Assembly (NCBI RefSeq): GCF_027596085.1
Contig: NC_072456.1
Coordinates: forward strand, 19,648,718-19,712,717
Direction: 5' to 3'
Origin: Anoplopoma fimbria
Taxonomy: Eukaryota; Chordata; Actinopteri; Perciformes; Anoplopomatidae
DNA: 64,000 nt
Part shown: piece after piece, positions 22,975 through 36,088 of the stretch
How positions within the stretch are numbered: position 1 is the stretch's first letter
How the letters are laid out: every line of letters begins with the position of its first letter
Translations under genes and position numbers: made by a program
Notes under the pieces: model-generated
Seen by the model: the letters and a program-made list of their open reading frames with translations, nothing else
The model's database searches: none
What the model was told of the DNA's origin: nothing

Positions 22975-23290
22975 AATGTTCCGGTGCAGGAGGCCTGTTT
23001 CGGCGATGTCTCGGTCGATGTCTATGTGGATCAACACATTGAACTTCGACCCCCGGCTCCTCCCGGTCTTCTCAGGTTTTGCTGAAGTGTGTAGGGACAC
23101 TCTCCGCCTCTGCCTCGTCCCGCCTTTTTACTCGGTTCTCCTCGCGTCCCTCCACCGTCATGTCTGTGTTGGGATGTCCTTCAGCAGTGACAGAGGGAGA
23201 GGAGGACAGGCGGGTCTCTAGCGAGCCCCGTTGGATGAATGTGGGCTAATCATTGCTGGCGTAGCGTGCCCGTGAGCGTGCACCGCAGAC
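22975..23290. promoter_or_regulatory. short CpG-rich block
   Basis: By eye this contains about 24 CpG dinucleotides in 315 bp, close to the number expected from its C and G content, in a window where CpG is otherwise scarce. That resembles a small CpG island or an unmethylated element. No promoter motif, exon or recognised repeat was identified in it, so function is open. Confidence 0.35.
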
Positions 23291-25545
23291 AGCTGGTTGG
23301 TGGCAGTTTTTTCATGGCGGGACCACATTGGGTCCACCCATGGGAGGATATAAAGCTCTAGTATTAGACTCCTGCATTTCAATCAGGTCTACCCATACTC
23401 TCAACAACATACGCAAGGCAAGGCTCTTACATGCTTGTCAACAGGTCTGCTTGTCTTATTGCCCTGTCCATCTAAAAGACTCAGGCTGACCATGTCATGT
23501 TTAGTCCTTTGCTTTTTCTTCCCCTTCTGCTTTAGCAGCATATTGATGGCGTGTATCCCGTGCTTGTGGTCTTCTTCTTCTTTACATTTTTTAAGCTTCC
23601 CATCTCTACAGTCTCTAAAGGAGAGGCATTGGCTTCTGTGTGACTCTGCCAAAAGGAGAATTTCACTTCACAAACACACCACACAGGCCCAGAAAGTTTA
23701 GGATCCTAGTTTCAAACCCTGGAAGGAAGTTATGGAAAGACTTGTGTGGTTTTTTTAAAAGACATACCAGACATCAGACAGCTGTGTCAGGGAGCGTAGG
23801 GTATCGCAAGTGACCTCCTTCTGCTAAGACGAACTAAGGCATCGTTCTTATTGTCAAGGCTGATGCTCCCCAGATCACTTCATAATGACATGGACAAAAG
23901 GATATGACAACAGCACAGAATGAATTTTCAAATTGTCTCCCTGATAGCGAAATGAGTTTCCTCTGGGTTATCGCTGCTGACGCAAGGTTCCTTATCAAAA
24001 TTCATTGCTTTATTTTTAGCTTGATTCACTTTAAAAAGGAGGCACAGAGCTTAAGGGCATGTTTAGAAATAAAGCAGATCCACTTTTTATTACGCAGAGA
24101 CTCATGCGTAGCTCTTAGATCACCGTTTCCTGGGACTTGTAGGGTTAAGAATACAATATGTATGCCTAATACTACAGTTTTCCTTTTGATCTGAAACAAT
24201 TGTCTCACAGTATTGTCTTGACAAAAAACAAAAGTGCAAGCAACCACAGATGAGTCAGCATTATGAAAGTTTGGGACTCCTGTTTTTGTTTTTGAGTGAT
24301 ATGTCATGAAACAGCTTGCAGTTGTGACACATTTGGCTGGCATGGGAACATCTGTAGAGGGTTTGCAGTGTGTGTGCCCAGTCATCAGGAGGTCCATCCA
24401 TTCGGAGCCCTGCAGTATGGCGGAGTGATACGATGCCAAAGTGGGCTCTAGCTGCTAATTTCTCGAATCAAGGCGCAGAGTGCAAAGAGCAGTCAAGTGC
24501 GCAAGAGAGCGTTGGCAAACTTTTGGTGTTTTTCGTGGCTGCAGGTGCAAAATGCGCACATGGAAACGGGGCAGGATTAGACTAATGCAGACTTATCCAT
24601 AGACACTTAAATAAAGGGCCCAGAATGCCTTGCAGTTTTTTCGTCTGACAGTGTTTCCTTGGAGGCCTTGGCAGTCCTTGAAAAGAAAGCAGGGTTGTGA
24701 GCCACAGCATGGAACAAAAAGAAAGGTGATGCGGCGATGAATGCAGACGGAAAAAGAACAAGGAGAGAGAGAAATGAGAGGAGTGAGGTGCTGTTAACTG
24801 TTCTTCTGAGATGGCTTTGGCTCTTTTAGGAAGAGGGTGTTATTAGCATGTAAACAAAATATCGTTTATTTAACCCTTAAAACTGCTACAGCATATAAAA
24901 CATTCAAAGAAGGTAATCATGTACTGAATATTTTAATTGTTAATTAATGTAATATTACAGATTTATGTTGATTAATGGCAATACTCTGTCTCTTTAGTCT
25001 GACCTCAAATTTGAATACGTTTTTGTGTCAATATCTAACCCGCCAACCACAGCTTTGGCACAGCTTTCCTCATGTGAGGCCAAAACGTCATCAGAGGAAC
25101 AAAGATAAGATGCTACCATTGGGAAAAGATGAAAAGAAACCAGCAAACACAGATAAGGTGGTGAGCAGGGGGAAAGGAGAAGAGTATAGCAGAGGTTACA
25201 GGCGGAGGCATGGTGTGGTGGCTCGGTGAGGGCCTTGTGGAGCTGCTGTGCATCTGCATGAAATGATGAGCCTGGTGTCAGGACATGGATCATCCTTTTA
25301 CACCGAGTAATGAATACAGATTGCACACCGGATAGAGAGGCTCTGCAATCTGCTGCACCACAAATGAAACAACTGCCGTTCTAATCAAATAGTCTTTTCA
25401 TGCCAGCGCAGCCCTCAACTTGGGCTAAATTCAATTCCAGATTCACAGATTTGTGTGTTGGGGGTTGGGGAGTCGCAGGAGGCAAGGGGGAGTTATAAAT
25501 GTTGTAATTAGAGTATTGTTTAATGTGTATGTGTGCGGACGCGTG

Positions 25546-25550
<5 letters not shown>

Positions 25551-25601
<51 letters not shown>

Positions 25602-25618
25602 TGTGTGTGTGTGTGTGT
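25551..25618 (+). repeat. (TG)n microsatellite
   Basis: TG array with one interruption (TGTGGTGTG near 25593). Confidence 0.96.
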
Positions 25619-26172
25619 ACGATGGCGTGGGGGTTGGGGGGTGGGGGAAGGGGGGCCTCCCTGGCATCATGTTGTCGTTAACCACTTGGTTATTTTAGAT
25701 AGCAGTTGGAGGAATGGGTCCAATCACACTGTACACAAACACACACCCGTGCACAAATGCACACATTTAGCTAATTATGCCAACTAGGGGCTTGGGAGAA
25801 CACGTTCTCTGTATTCTGTATTTAGGGAACAGCGAGGAGCTTTGAAGGAGAGCCGCAGTGCCTCTTTGATGCTGCTTTTGTTTTGTGTTTGTGTGGTTTA
25901 ATAATTTAATCAAGCCAAACGTCCTCCTTCTCTCTGTAACTGTCTGTTGGTGGAGGCTAATTACTCTGCAGATTGTTCTCCTGGTGCTGGAGACGAGAGT
26001 TTAGATCCAGAGGGGGGGAGGGGTTGCTGATGGCTGTAATTTAACAGTGTGCTGATGGGCTAAGTTGTCTGTCGACTGCTGTTTTATTGTTTTAGGAGGC
26101 TGCTGACGAGTTACTATTCTAATATGCACCATCTGATGAGAAAGCCTGCAATGTCGTAGTGCATTGTCTCTT

Positions 26173-26294
<122 letters not shown>

Positions 26295-28224
26295 GTCTGT
26301 CTATCCGTCTGTCTGTCTGTTTGTCTGTTATTGTTATCGAACTATCTGTCTGTACCAAGGTTTACAGTGATTAGAAAAGAGGGGTGCTAGGAAACATTAT
26401 GGTTATCTAACTATAAAGTGAAGAGTGTCTGTCTGTCTATACAGCTACTGTGTTTACCGTTCAATTGTTTACAAGAGCACAAAGTTCTTCATAGAACCAA
26501 CCTCTTAATCTTCACTCAAAAAGAACCAGTTGAACTTGATGTTTAATTTTTAATTTATCTTTTATACAACTTTTAAATTTCATGACCTCAGTGTTTTTCA
26601 ATTTTTCCCTGTGGTATCAGAGATATTGTATTCAATACGAATATTGATATATTTTGAAGGTATTGTTTCAAAGTTCTAAATTCCAGGATCATGACAACAC
26701 TTACTGATACTGATACTGATACTGTATGCTCATAAATAAAGGAGTGATGATAATGCAGCTTGTGCTTTGAATTGCTTAGATATAGCTATGCAGACCGGAT
26801 GGCATGCAGCAGAAGATAGAATGCTTATTGCAATCATAGGATACTTGAAACTTGACTTGGACCTCTGACCAAAGACCTCAGACTTGAGCTGTCTTTGCCA
26901 TAGTCTGTGATCGATAAAGTTATTTAATACATAGAGAATACAACCTAACTTTCCCCTTTGTTGGCAGGCTTGCATAATTCGTCTGAATCATACACCATTT
27001 AGGCCAGAGGCTTTAAAAAACCTTTCCAACGTACTGTATGGTGTCTGTGACACCACATCGATAAAGAGATCAGAGCTTCAGCTTTCATTTTGAGTTCCCA
27101 GTGCACTGCTACAAGATTATTTTCGGTTGCTTATACATTTTAAATAAGACTGATCTACTCTTGGGATCGTGGGGTAGTTAGAGTTTAATTATAAAACCAT
27201 GTTTAACTTTGTAAGTGATCTCTGTCTCATTGCAGGCTGAACTTCTATCTGAGCTTCTTTCTATACGTCACAAATCTTACAACATTACTCATTCAAATTC
27301 CCTGTTCCTGTCTTTAGTCAGCAATAACAACAACTGACCTTTCTACCATAGTCTTGAAGATTTAATCACACATCCAGAGTTAAGCCAAACCGTGTAACTG
27401 ATTTAATTTCAATGCTGTAAACTCTAATTAGTGTTCATGTAATAAAATCAACAGACAGACTAGTTTAGTATGTATACTGTATAATGTTACACATAGAGAG
27501 GATAAATACATCCTAGTCTGAAATGAACTGTGCATTGTTTGAAAGTCATAATGAAGAAGTAAAGTATGCTAGTACTAATAATAGCTGGGATTAACCACAT
27601 ACACTATTGGAGATGCATTGCATCATAGATGCATTGTAACCACAGTTATGTGAGCACAGGGTCCAACAGCTCTGCAGGCTAACCCAACCTGCAGAGCAGC
27701 ACACAGAAATGTGCATGCATGTATACTGGCAAAACAGAACTAGCCAGATGGACCTGTTCCATCTTACACCATAGGGTCACATCCCACCTTTAGGTTGATT
27801 TTATTAGATTAGAGCAGAAGAGCAGGATTGGTCGACCCAAAGCAGAAGCAGCTAAATCCCAGACGGCAACCTCTGGTTCTGAAAAGTGAGGCCAATACGG
27901 GAGTGCCTTAGGGCCTGTGTCCATATAACACTTTTTCTCTGGCAGAAAAGCGCCCACAGGGCACCAGGAAGCATTTCATCCAGAGGAGTGGAACACACTG
28001 CAAACAGGTATTTCTACGTACCTCCTCTATGAATTCAAAATATACCTAGTGCTCTGATAGTGCTACGTTCTTATGTGAGTGCTCTTGTTAAATGTAGGCA
28101 TATTCTTTGATGATTTGACATAGCAAAGTTGTTATTTAGGATTGTTTTATTTTGTTTCATTACCACATTTACCCCGACTGTGAGATTGGCAGTCAAATAA
28201 CGCTGTTTCTATTCTGGGTCACCC

Positions 28225-28430
28225 TCAGCGGTCGGTTGTACCTAGCACCACCCTCTTGTGTCACTTCTGGTTGCAAAGAACCAAGATGGCCACGGCCAAA
28301 ATCCCAAACTCAAGGATTCCAAACTGTACTCCACAACCCAAGTGGTGAATATTGTAGGATTTGTATCCTGGGGGCTTTAGCAGCTCAATGCTTAATGCTA
28401 GTGTGCTAATTCTACCACGCATACTATAAT
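28225..28430. repeat. probable interspersed repeat fragment
   Basis: 'CTTCTGGTTGCAAAGAACCA', 'AGATGGCCACGGCCAAAATC', 'CAAACTCAAGGATTCCAAAC' and 'CCACAACCCAAGTGGTGA' resemble a frequent teleost non-coding repeat. Ends and class are not determined. It may continue to about 28700. Confidence 0.45.
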
Positions 28431-29264
28431 AATACAAACAGCGTGCTGGCGGCCAACAGGCGTGTAGACAGCAGCAGCTGGGTCTAGCGTTCCCTCTGCC
28501 TCACTCCCCACCACTCTGGAGGAGGAGAATGCTACCTAGCTACCTAGCTAACTAGCCATCCATCCGTCTACTGAGCTGGAGCCGCTCTGTTCCTAGAGAG
28601 CTGCTACAACAAATTGCGGCCCCACTGACTTGTGTTGTCACTATTTCAACTAACAACAACCGCCATTTTCTTTTATACTAGTGAAATGACCACAGAAAAC
28701 AGTTAAATATCCATTCTACTCCTCTTCTATTTCTATTGGTGAAGTGCTGGCTGCTGAGGGTTGTTTCTGTGTTGATTTGATGTTGCGTTTTTTGGAGGGA
28801 GACACTTTCAAGCTGAGCTCACACCCCATGTGGTTAGGTCAAGCCAGTTTGGCTAATTTACTCTATGCGCTGTTACTGACACTGGGTGGGGGGTAGCTGC
28901 TGGTGGCATGCCGGTCCAGAGAGCATGCTGTGAAGAGAAACATTTATAGCTACTCTAGTGGCAAGTGCGTACACACTGTCACTAATACACGCATATAGTA
29001 TGATATGTGTTGGACTTGGGCAGTACAGTTTGTGTGTCTGTGTGTGTGTCTGTGTGTGTATATGTGATGGGTTGCATCTCACGCAGAGCTCTATCTCCTG
29101 GCAGCACCTGGGGTTGGTGGTGTCAGCACTATGCATGACCATAAATCAGGACTGATGTCAGACATGTGTGTGTGTGTGTTCTGCCCATTTTTAGTGCCTG
29201 CAGGTATATATTCAGAATCTGAATGTCAATAAAACAAAACAGCGATTATTTAGGCCGGTTGGCA

Positions 29265-29391
<127 letters not shown>

Positions 29392-30879
29392 GTGTGCATG
29401 TATGTGTGTCGGAGCCCCTGGGGGATCCTGCTTCCCGCTCTGTGATGCCTTTGGTCACATCTGCTATGAATGTTTCATGTCACACTGGTGTTAACCTGTT
29501 ATGGGTGGGCACACCAGCACACACACACACGATAGCAAAGTATCCTGCAAAGTGAATCATTTTCACCATTAGAGATGCGTTCTGAATTCCATTTACTTGC
29601 ATTTAGAATAATTTTTTTTGTCAGTACAAATGCATTTTATTCATTCAACCGCAATTAGCCAGCATATGTTCCTCCAAAATACAATGTGTTGCAGCTTCTG
29701 CATTTAAATAACTGCACAGATATTATAAACCAAAATTGTATACGGTCAACCAGATTAAAAACAGAGTTTGTCGAATAACAATTGCATGATTATTGCATGT
29801 GTGATATGTTATATTTTTGATGTCAATGTCAACTTGTGTATTGGTAAAACCATACAGGAGGCATTCATAAACTAGATTTAGGAAGTCTGTGTGATTGTGA
29901 AGGTCGGTTGCTTTATGTGGGTAACGCCTACATAAAGCATACGACAAAAGAGGGAATACCTGAGGAAGATCTAAAAGCTGGTCAGATGGGGATCAGTTAT
30001 TTTTGACACCAAAACTGCACTCACGCCTGATTTCTATTGACACTTTTCAGTAAAAGGAATTTCATGGCAAGCCAAAATATGACCAAATAGAAGCAGGTGG
30101 GACAAAACTGGATTTTGCTCAACAAAAAGTGCTTGGTATGAAACAGGATATGAAAACATTGGTATGAAAACAGAGCCTTATTTGTTAAATGTGTTAAATG
30201 CTCCGCTTGGTTCCACTCTTTCAGAAGACTATGCCTGTCAGAGATGCCTGAACAATTTAAGCAAAGTAAACTTTATAGGGATTCTCTCTAAAACATGATT
30301 CAGATTGGGTATCACGATGTGATAGAGACACCTTGCTGCTTTGTTCAGCCTGCATGTGTGATATCTCCTCCATGGCAGCAGCTCTGCTAGAGTTTTTGAG
30401 AGTAAACAGATGTTGTTTGTCTTTGTGATGTCGAGATTTAGCATCTCAAGGGATGCAGCGGACCTGTGCTTTCCTGTAAGCTCACGAAGGAATCAGAGAT
30501 GGAAATAGCTCAAACAGATGAAGACTGTTTCATAACAAAAGTGAGGCTAGTTTTTTTTTTTCGTTTTTTTTTACATCGCAGTGCTAGTAGACAATATGGT
30601 CTTCTGGTTGTGTCTCTTGTTGAAATAAAATACATATGGCTCCAAGGATGGTCTTTTCACTTGAGTAGGATGTATACATATCATTTTCACACACAGTTTA
30701 TGCCCTGTTTACATCATTTTTCAGATTTCTAAATTAAGCTTTTTTAAATTTACGCTTTTAATGTTTTCTTTTACTTACCGACACATTGTGTAATTCAATT
30801 AATTAAATAATAAATTGAATGTAACATAATTTTTCATTTATAGATTTAACATTAAATTGCATGAGTTACTTTAAAAGCC

Positions 30880-31320
30880 CCTGCTCTCTCTCTGTATGTG
30901 TTGTCATCCGAGCTTCTTTTACAGGCCGACTACATATGCTTTTAGTGCATGTCAGTTGAGAGCGTTCCCCATTGGCTAGCTACGCTTCTCAGAACTGTAC
31001 TCATACGCAGGTTACAGCTGATAACGTACTCCTGACCGACAGCGTGGTCGTGGAACGTGCACATAAAAGAAGTTTGCCTTCAGAGCTTTCTGCCCAAAAT
31101 GACCTCCCAGGGAAACACTGTTTGCTCTGTCAGCACTTTAGCCGTAGTTTGCGCTGTTAGCACCGTTAGCTGCGAGCTGACGCCTCAGCCGTCGCCATGT
31201 TGAGAGCTGATGAGAGGCAATAGAAATGCTCCCAATCTCCTATAAAGAATCTCAAATCTAAGATAAACAAAGAATGTATTTTACATTACAATGTCAGCCA
31301 TAATGCTGTGATTGTTCAAC
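30880..31320. repeat. possible interspersed repeat
   Basis: 'GTTCCCCATTGGCTAGCTAC', 'GCAGGTTACAGCTGATAACG', 'TTAGCTGCGAGCTGACGCCT' and 'CAGCCGTCGCCATGTTGAGA' look like a teleost dispersed repeat. They are more CpG-rich than the surroundings. No termini were identified. Confidence 0.35.
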
Positions 31321-31948
31321 TGGTACAGATCCTAATGGACTACAATAAACAGCAAATATGTTGTTTGAGGGTAAACCAACCCATAGCACCAAAGCTCAAT
31401 GTGAATATAGTGTTATGTGATAAATGTGATTATTCTTTGTGATAGAACAGGGACGCCTGTATAGATGATCGCAAGAAGGACGTACATAAATAGCACGGTG
31501 TGTCTCCTTCCACTTTTATTGTCCCATCATCGTTAGCCAACATTGAACAATGACAGCCTATGTGTGCTGTCAAACTCTGAATCCCCAAGGAAAAGCTTGC
31601 CTCTGTGGCTACTGGATCTGGCAAACATACATCAGTACACTCAAAAGAAAAGACTGAAATGTCAAGGACCAAAGGAACGAGGGAAGAAAAATGAAATGGG
31701 GGAAGACATAGATAAAAAAAAAAAAAAAAAAACAGACAGAGAGGAGTGGAAGTTTTGTGTATAATGAGCAGTTGGAAAGTGAGGATAGCTGAATTAATCA
31801 GACTGCTAGAGCTCATACAAAGTAGGCAGAATGCTTTTCATGTGACAAATGTGTAATTAAGAATGATTTTATAACCCCCCCCTCCCATACACACACACAC
31901 CCCTTGATGGACTAGAGGTGGGTGGGAGGAACAAAGCATTTTTTGTGC

Positions 31949-31950
<2 letters not shown>

Positions 31951-32027
<77 letters not shown>
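31951..32027 (+). repeat. (GT)n microsatellite
   Basis: Uninterrupted GT array of about 77 bp. Confidence 0.97.
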
Positions 32028-32030
<3 letters not shown>

Positions 32031-35000
32031 GTGTGTTTTGAGAGAGCGTGTACAAGTGTGAGAGTGAGATGAGATGGAGGCTTTAATTACAGTCCTATTA
32101 GAATAACACTGGCCCCCATCGCTCACTGATACTGAGTGATAGGATGGGATGTTTTCATTTTGGAGTCTTGCCTTTTTTTTTTGTGTCTTTTAGATTTGAC
32201 AGCATATTTTTTCAGCCAAAACATGTGGATTTTAGAGATTGTTTTTCTCAGCCCACACGCATGACATATTTATTTTGACTGCTCATGTTTTTATCAGCGA
32301 CAGCAGTGATGGTTGATCACTAGTTTTGGAAAGCCTTCCTACAAATTTAGTTTCACTCATTGTTGTATGGCAGGGTTTGGTTGACATTTGTTTTTATTTC
32401 AAGAATTGTGAAGGGGTGTGGACCAAAATAACTAAACAAGCAACAGGAGCACCCTTAAGGCTAACTTTGTAGTTACATTTACACTGAAAAATACACAGAG
32501 CAGATAGATTGGTTTAAACTGATTTCATCTGGATTGTACGTCACAATACATCCAAACATTTTAGTGTTCCCTGCTCCAAAAAGACACTGATAATGCTGAG
32601 TCTCAAAGTAAAAATGATATTAAATGTTCAACTACATTGTTGACTCAAAACAAAGCCCAGTAACCCATATATTCTTTAAATCCATACTCACCAAACGAAA
32701 TGAGCTGTAATCACCCTTTAGCCTTTAGCTAGAGCTGCACACTGAAAATGGTTCTAAATTTAAATTACTCACTCACTGGTTTAGTTTTATGTTATTCCCC
32801 CCAAATAACCGAATTAGGTGTGTTTAGCCACTTGTACCCATAATATCAATAGTTCCATGGTTTTATAACTCGGTTCTGTTGTATAATGTGCGTATTGCAG
32901 CATTTCTGTTGGGGCTCTTTGGCCACAATGTAAAGTGCTCTGTAAAGAAAATGAGAAATCAAATCTTCCAGAAATGTAATTAATCCAGCACTTGCAGTTT
33001 ATTTCATCATCTCTCATTTCAATCTTTTGATATATTGCCACTAACAATGCTAATTTAAATTCTTTAGAAACGGTGGTTCTCTGACAAAGCAGAAAGGTCA
33101 TTGTGAGAATGCCAGTCTTTAAATCTTTTGAGTTGTGTGAGCACGATCAACTGTGTGTGGTGTAAACTGGCAGGATGAGATGCATCTGCTTTTTTTTACT
33201 TTTAAAATGTCTATGTTGTTATGACTTACAATTAATTAAGGTCCAATTATTATTTTCTTTTGCAGTCTGATTACTTCCACCACAAAAAGGAAGTTACGGT
33301 AAAGTCTAATCTCACAAAGCATGATGTACATTTTTAAAAGTGGATAGCAAAAGTAATGAATATAACAAACGATGATCACTGTAATCCACCGTTGATGAAG
33401 ACAATAGATTTTGTTTCCACTGGGATGGAGGAGCGGCATTTTTGGCTCTGTCCGACCTTTGAGTCCATAATGTAAAAACCTGTTGGAGTCCATTTTTGTC
33501 TCAAGGTTCTCTCCATGCAGCTCAGACTTTTTGCAGTGTCAAACACTGGTTCGTCACTCCCTATTTTGGCTGCTGGTGTTTAATGATCCAGATTTAATAT
33601 TTACCTTTTTTCTTGGTTTGGAAAGATGGACTCAGTACACTTTTACGATGCTTTGCTATTTGTTTAAAGACATTAACAACTGAGGGTAGCTTCTTACCGC
33701 CGTGCTAACAAATTACATTATTATTAATATTGCACGATATAAAAATGCATGCGTTCAAATTATTGTCTGAAAGTCAGTTATTTTTCCATATCTGTTGTTC
33801 ACAAATACTCATACTGTGTGTGTGTGTGTGTGTGTGAGAGTGAGTTGCTGGCTCTGTAGATCCCCGGCTGTCCGTCATCAACCCAACTGCATTAACCTCG
33901 GCCCCTGTGCCTGCAGGGCCCACCACTTCCATTTTCTCTTCAACAAATACAGGTCCTGGCCCGGGGCAGCCTGGCAGCCAGCATAGTTAATGACTTATTT
34001 ACTGTTTAGTGGCTGTATAACGCACCACAGCAACAATTAATGAGAAAAAGCCACATTCACAAGCAGTGGGGGAGCCAGGTGGTGGAGGTTATTCTCTCCT
34101 TCTAACTTTATCTGAGCTCTGCCTTCTGCTCTACCCTGATAAACTCCTGCACACCTTACCTGGAGACAGACAGGCTGACAGCTGCAAGGACAGCTATACT
34201 TTTTACAGACTCTGGGAGAAAAAGAAAAAAAAAGATACATCGCTTGGATTGACCTTATTTTCAACAAAATATTTCTACTTTATCTTTCTCTATTCTGTTT
34301 TGTCTTGAAATAAACCGGTCAGTCACGGTGTGTTCTTGTTCTAATAAAGATATTGATCTTGTGTACACCTCCCTGTTGCTTTTTCAACCGGGCCAATGAA
34401 AATGGACACTCAACCGACAATTCATCTTTTTTTTAATCATCCAATCCTCATGTTTTTTTTTTTTTTTACCTGCTTTTTTTTTTTTTTTTTTTTATCACCT
34501 TCCCTTCTTTCCCACAATCCCCTGCCTTTTCTGTTGTCCTCTGTTGTTCTCCCCAGCACTCTTTAGCCTTGTGGATACCATCGCTCATGCAGTGAGCTGT
34601 TGCAGGCACTTTGTTGCTGACCATGGTGCTGAAAGCCTCCTGCCTTCCAATTGCCAGAGTGTTCATTTCATGGTTCATATATCCTGTTCTCCATTTGTCA
34701 GAGTGCCGTTAGCCCCCGCGCTTATTTCTTTAACCCCTTCCATTACAAATAATAACAAATCAAATGCACATTTGTTTCACATCACAGTCACAGCTCTCCA
34801 GCCGCTGTCAGGCTTTAAATTGAGGGGGTGGCATGTGTTACGTGTTGGTTGAGTCGGCTTGCAGAACATGTCGCATGGAGTTTTCAGATTGTGTCATTTT
34901 GTGCTGCTGTGTCGCGTTCTGAAGCCGCGTTATGTTGCAACTTTTAACGTTGTGCCTTATTGTTTGTGGTGCGTGTGAGCCATTAAAAATAAGACCGTTT

Positions 35001-35217
35001 GATACAAGGCAATGTGCCGTATTTAAGGCCCCCAACTTGTGAACGTGGTTGTTCAGTCATTTCCCATGCTAAATCACCACAGTCATCATAACACACATAG
35101 GCTCATGTGCTGCCTCCATCTGGCCACATTAGGTTTCCAATTTCCATGAGAGCCCCCTCATATATGGCTGTTGTTATGGAGTTTTGACAATGTGCCTTTA
35201 AGCACTGGATGTTTCTT

Positions 35218-35873
35218 GAAGCTACAGTTGGTAACTTTGAAAAAATCAAAAACCCTTTTGTCATATTTGCTCAAACTCTCACGTTATCCTGGCAGTAGTA
35301 GATGAGACAGATCATCCTTTTTAGTGCTCCTAATAGCATTTACAAGATTTCACCACGTCTGAAGAAAAACAACCAATAAGAGCAGAGGAATCTCTGATGC
35401 AGATCTAAAGCAGCTCGTGAACTCCTGTCATACTAAACAGCACTGTAAGTCTGGTTCCGCCAGTGGTTTGGTTTTGGCTTTTGACTGTTTTCAAAATGGC
35501 AGAAGGTTCGCAAACGTTCTCATCTTACTGCTAAACATTAAACTACAATATGTTTCTGGAAACATTTGAGGCAAGAAAAAAGGCAATGCAATAACTTAAT
35601 CTTCATTCATATTTGATCAGAGCTGACTAGTTCTACAGTTTGATTGGAGTTCACGAGCTTCAGGAGTTGAGCTGCGTCAGAGATTCCTCTTCTCTGATTG
35701 GTTGTTTTTCCCTGGGCACAATGGAATCCTGCAAATGGCATTAGGAGCACTGAAAGAATGAACCTGGTTTTTTTCACAGATTATCTTCTCATCTAATATT
35801 GTCAGGATTTAGTTACAGTTTGAGAAAATATGACAAATAGGAAGTTATATTTCTACCAACGATAGCTGTAATC
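35218..35873. mobile_element. fold-back (long inverted-repeat) MITE
   Basis: The left arm (about 35221-35440) and right arm (about 35640-35870) are diverged reverse complements. Matching blocks, left then reverse complement of right: TTGTCATATTTGCTCAAACT / TTGTCATATTTTCTCAAACT; AGTGCTCCTAATAGCATTT / AGTGCTCCTAATGCCATTT; AACAACCAATAAGAGCAGAG / AACAACCAATCAGAGAAGAG; AGGAATCTCTGATGCAG / AGGAATCTCTGACGCAG; GCTCGTGAACTCC in both. Both outer ends carry ACAG-TTGGTA type sequence. A roughly 195-bp unique loop separates the arms. It is non-coding, the superfamily is unassigned, and the target duplication is not resolved. Confidence 0.82.
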
Positions 35874-35982
35874 ATGGCGCCATGCTTTTAAATGTGAAAG
35901 TAGCATGACGCTCTTTGACTTGTGATGTTGTTGAGATCACGAGTCATGAGCATTCTCAAGTGAATTTCATCCCCATGTTCAG

Positions 35983-36088
<106 letters not shown>

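Noticed and set aside
30630..30670. ATGGCTCCAAGGATGGTC, slightly like the Met-Ala-Pro-Met-Val segment expected in the next AGBL4 exon
   Set aside because: The match lasts only a few residues, a stop follows, and there are no flanking splice sites.
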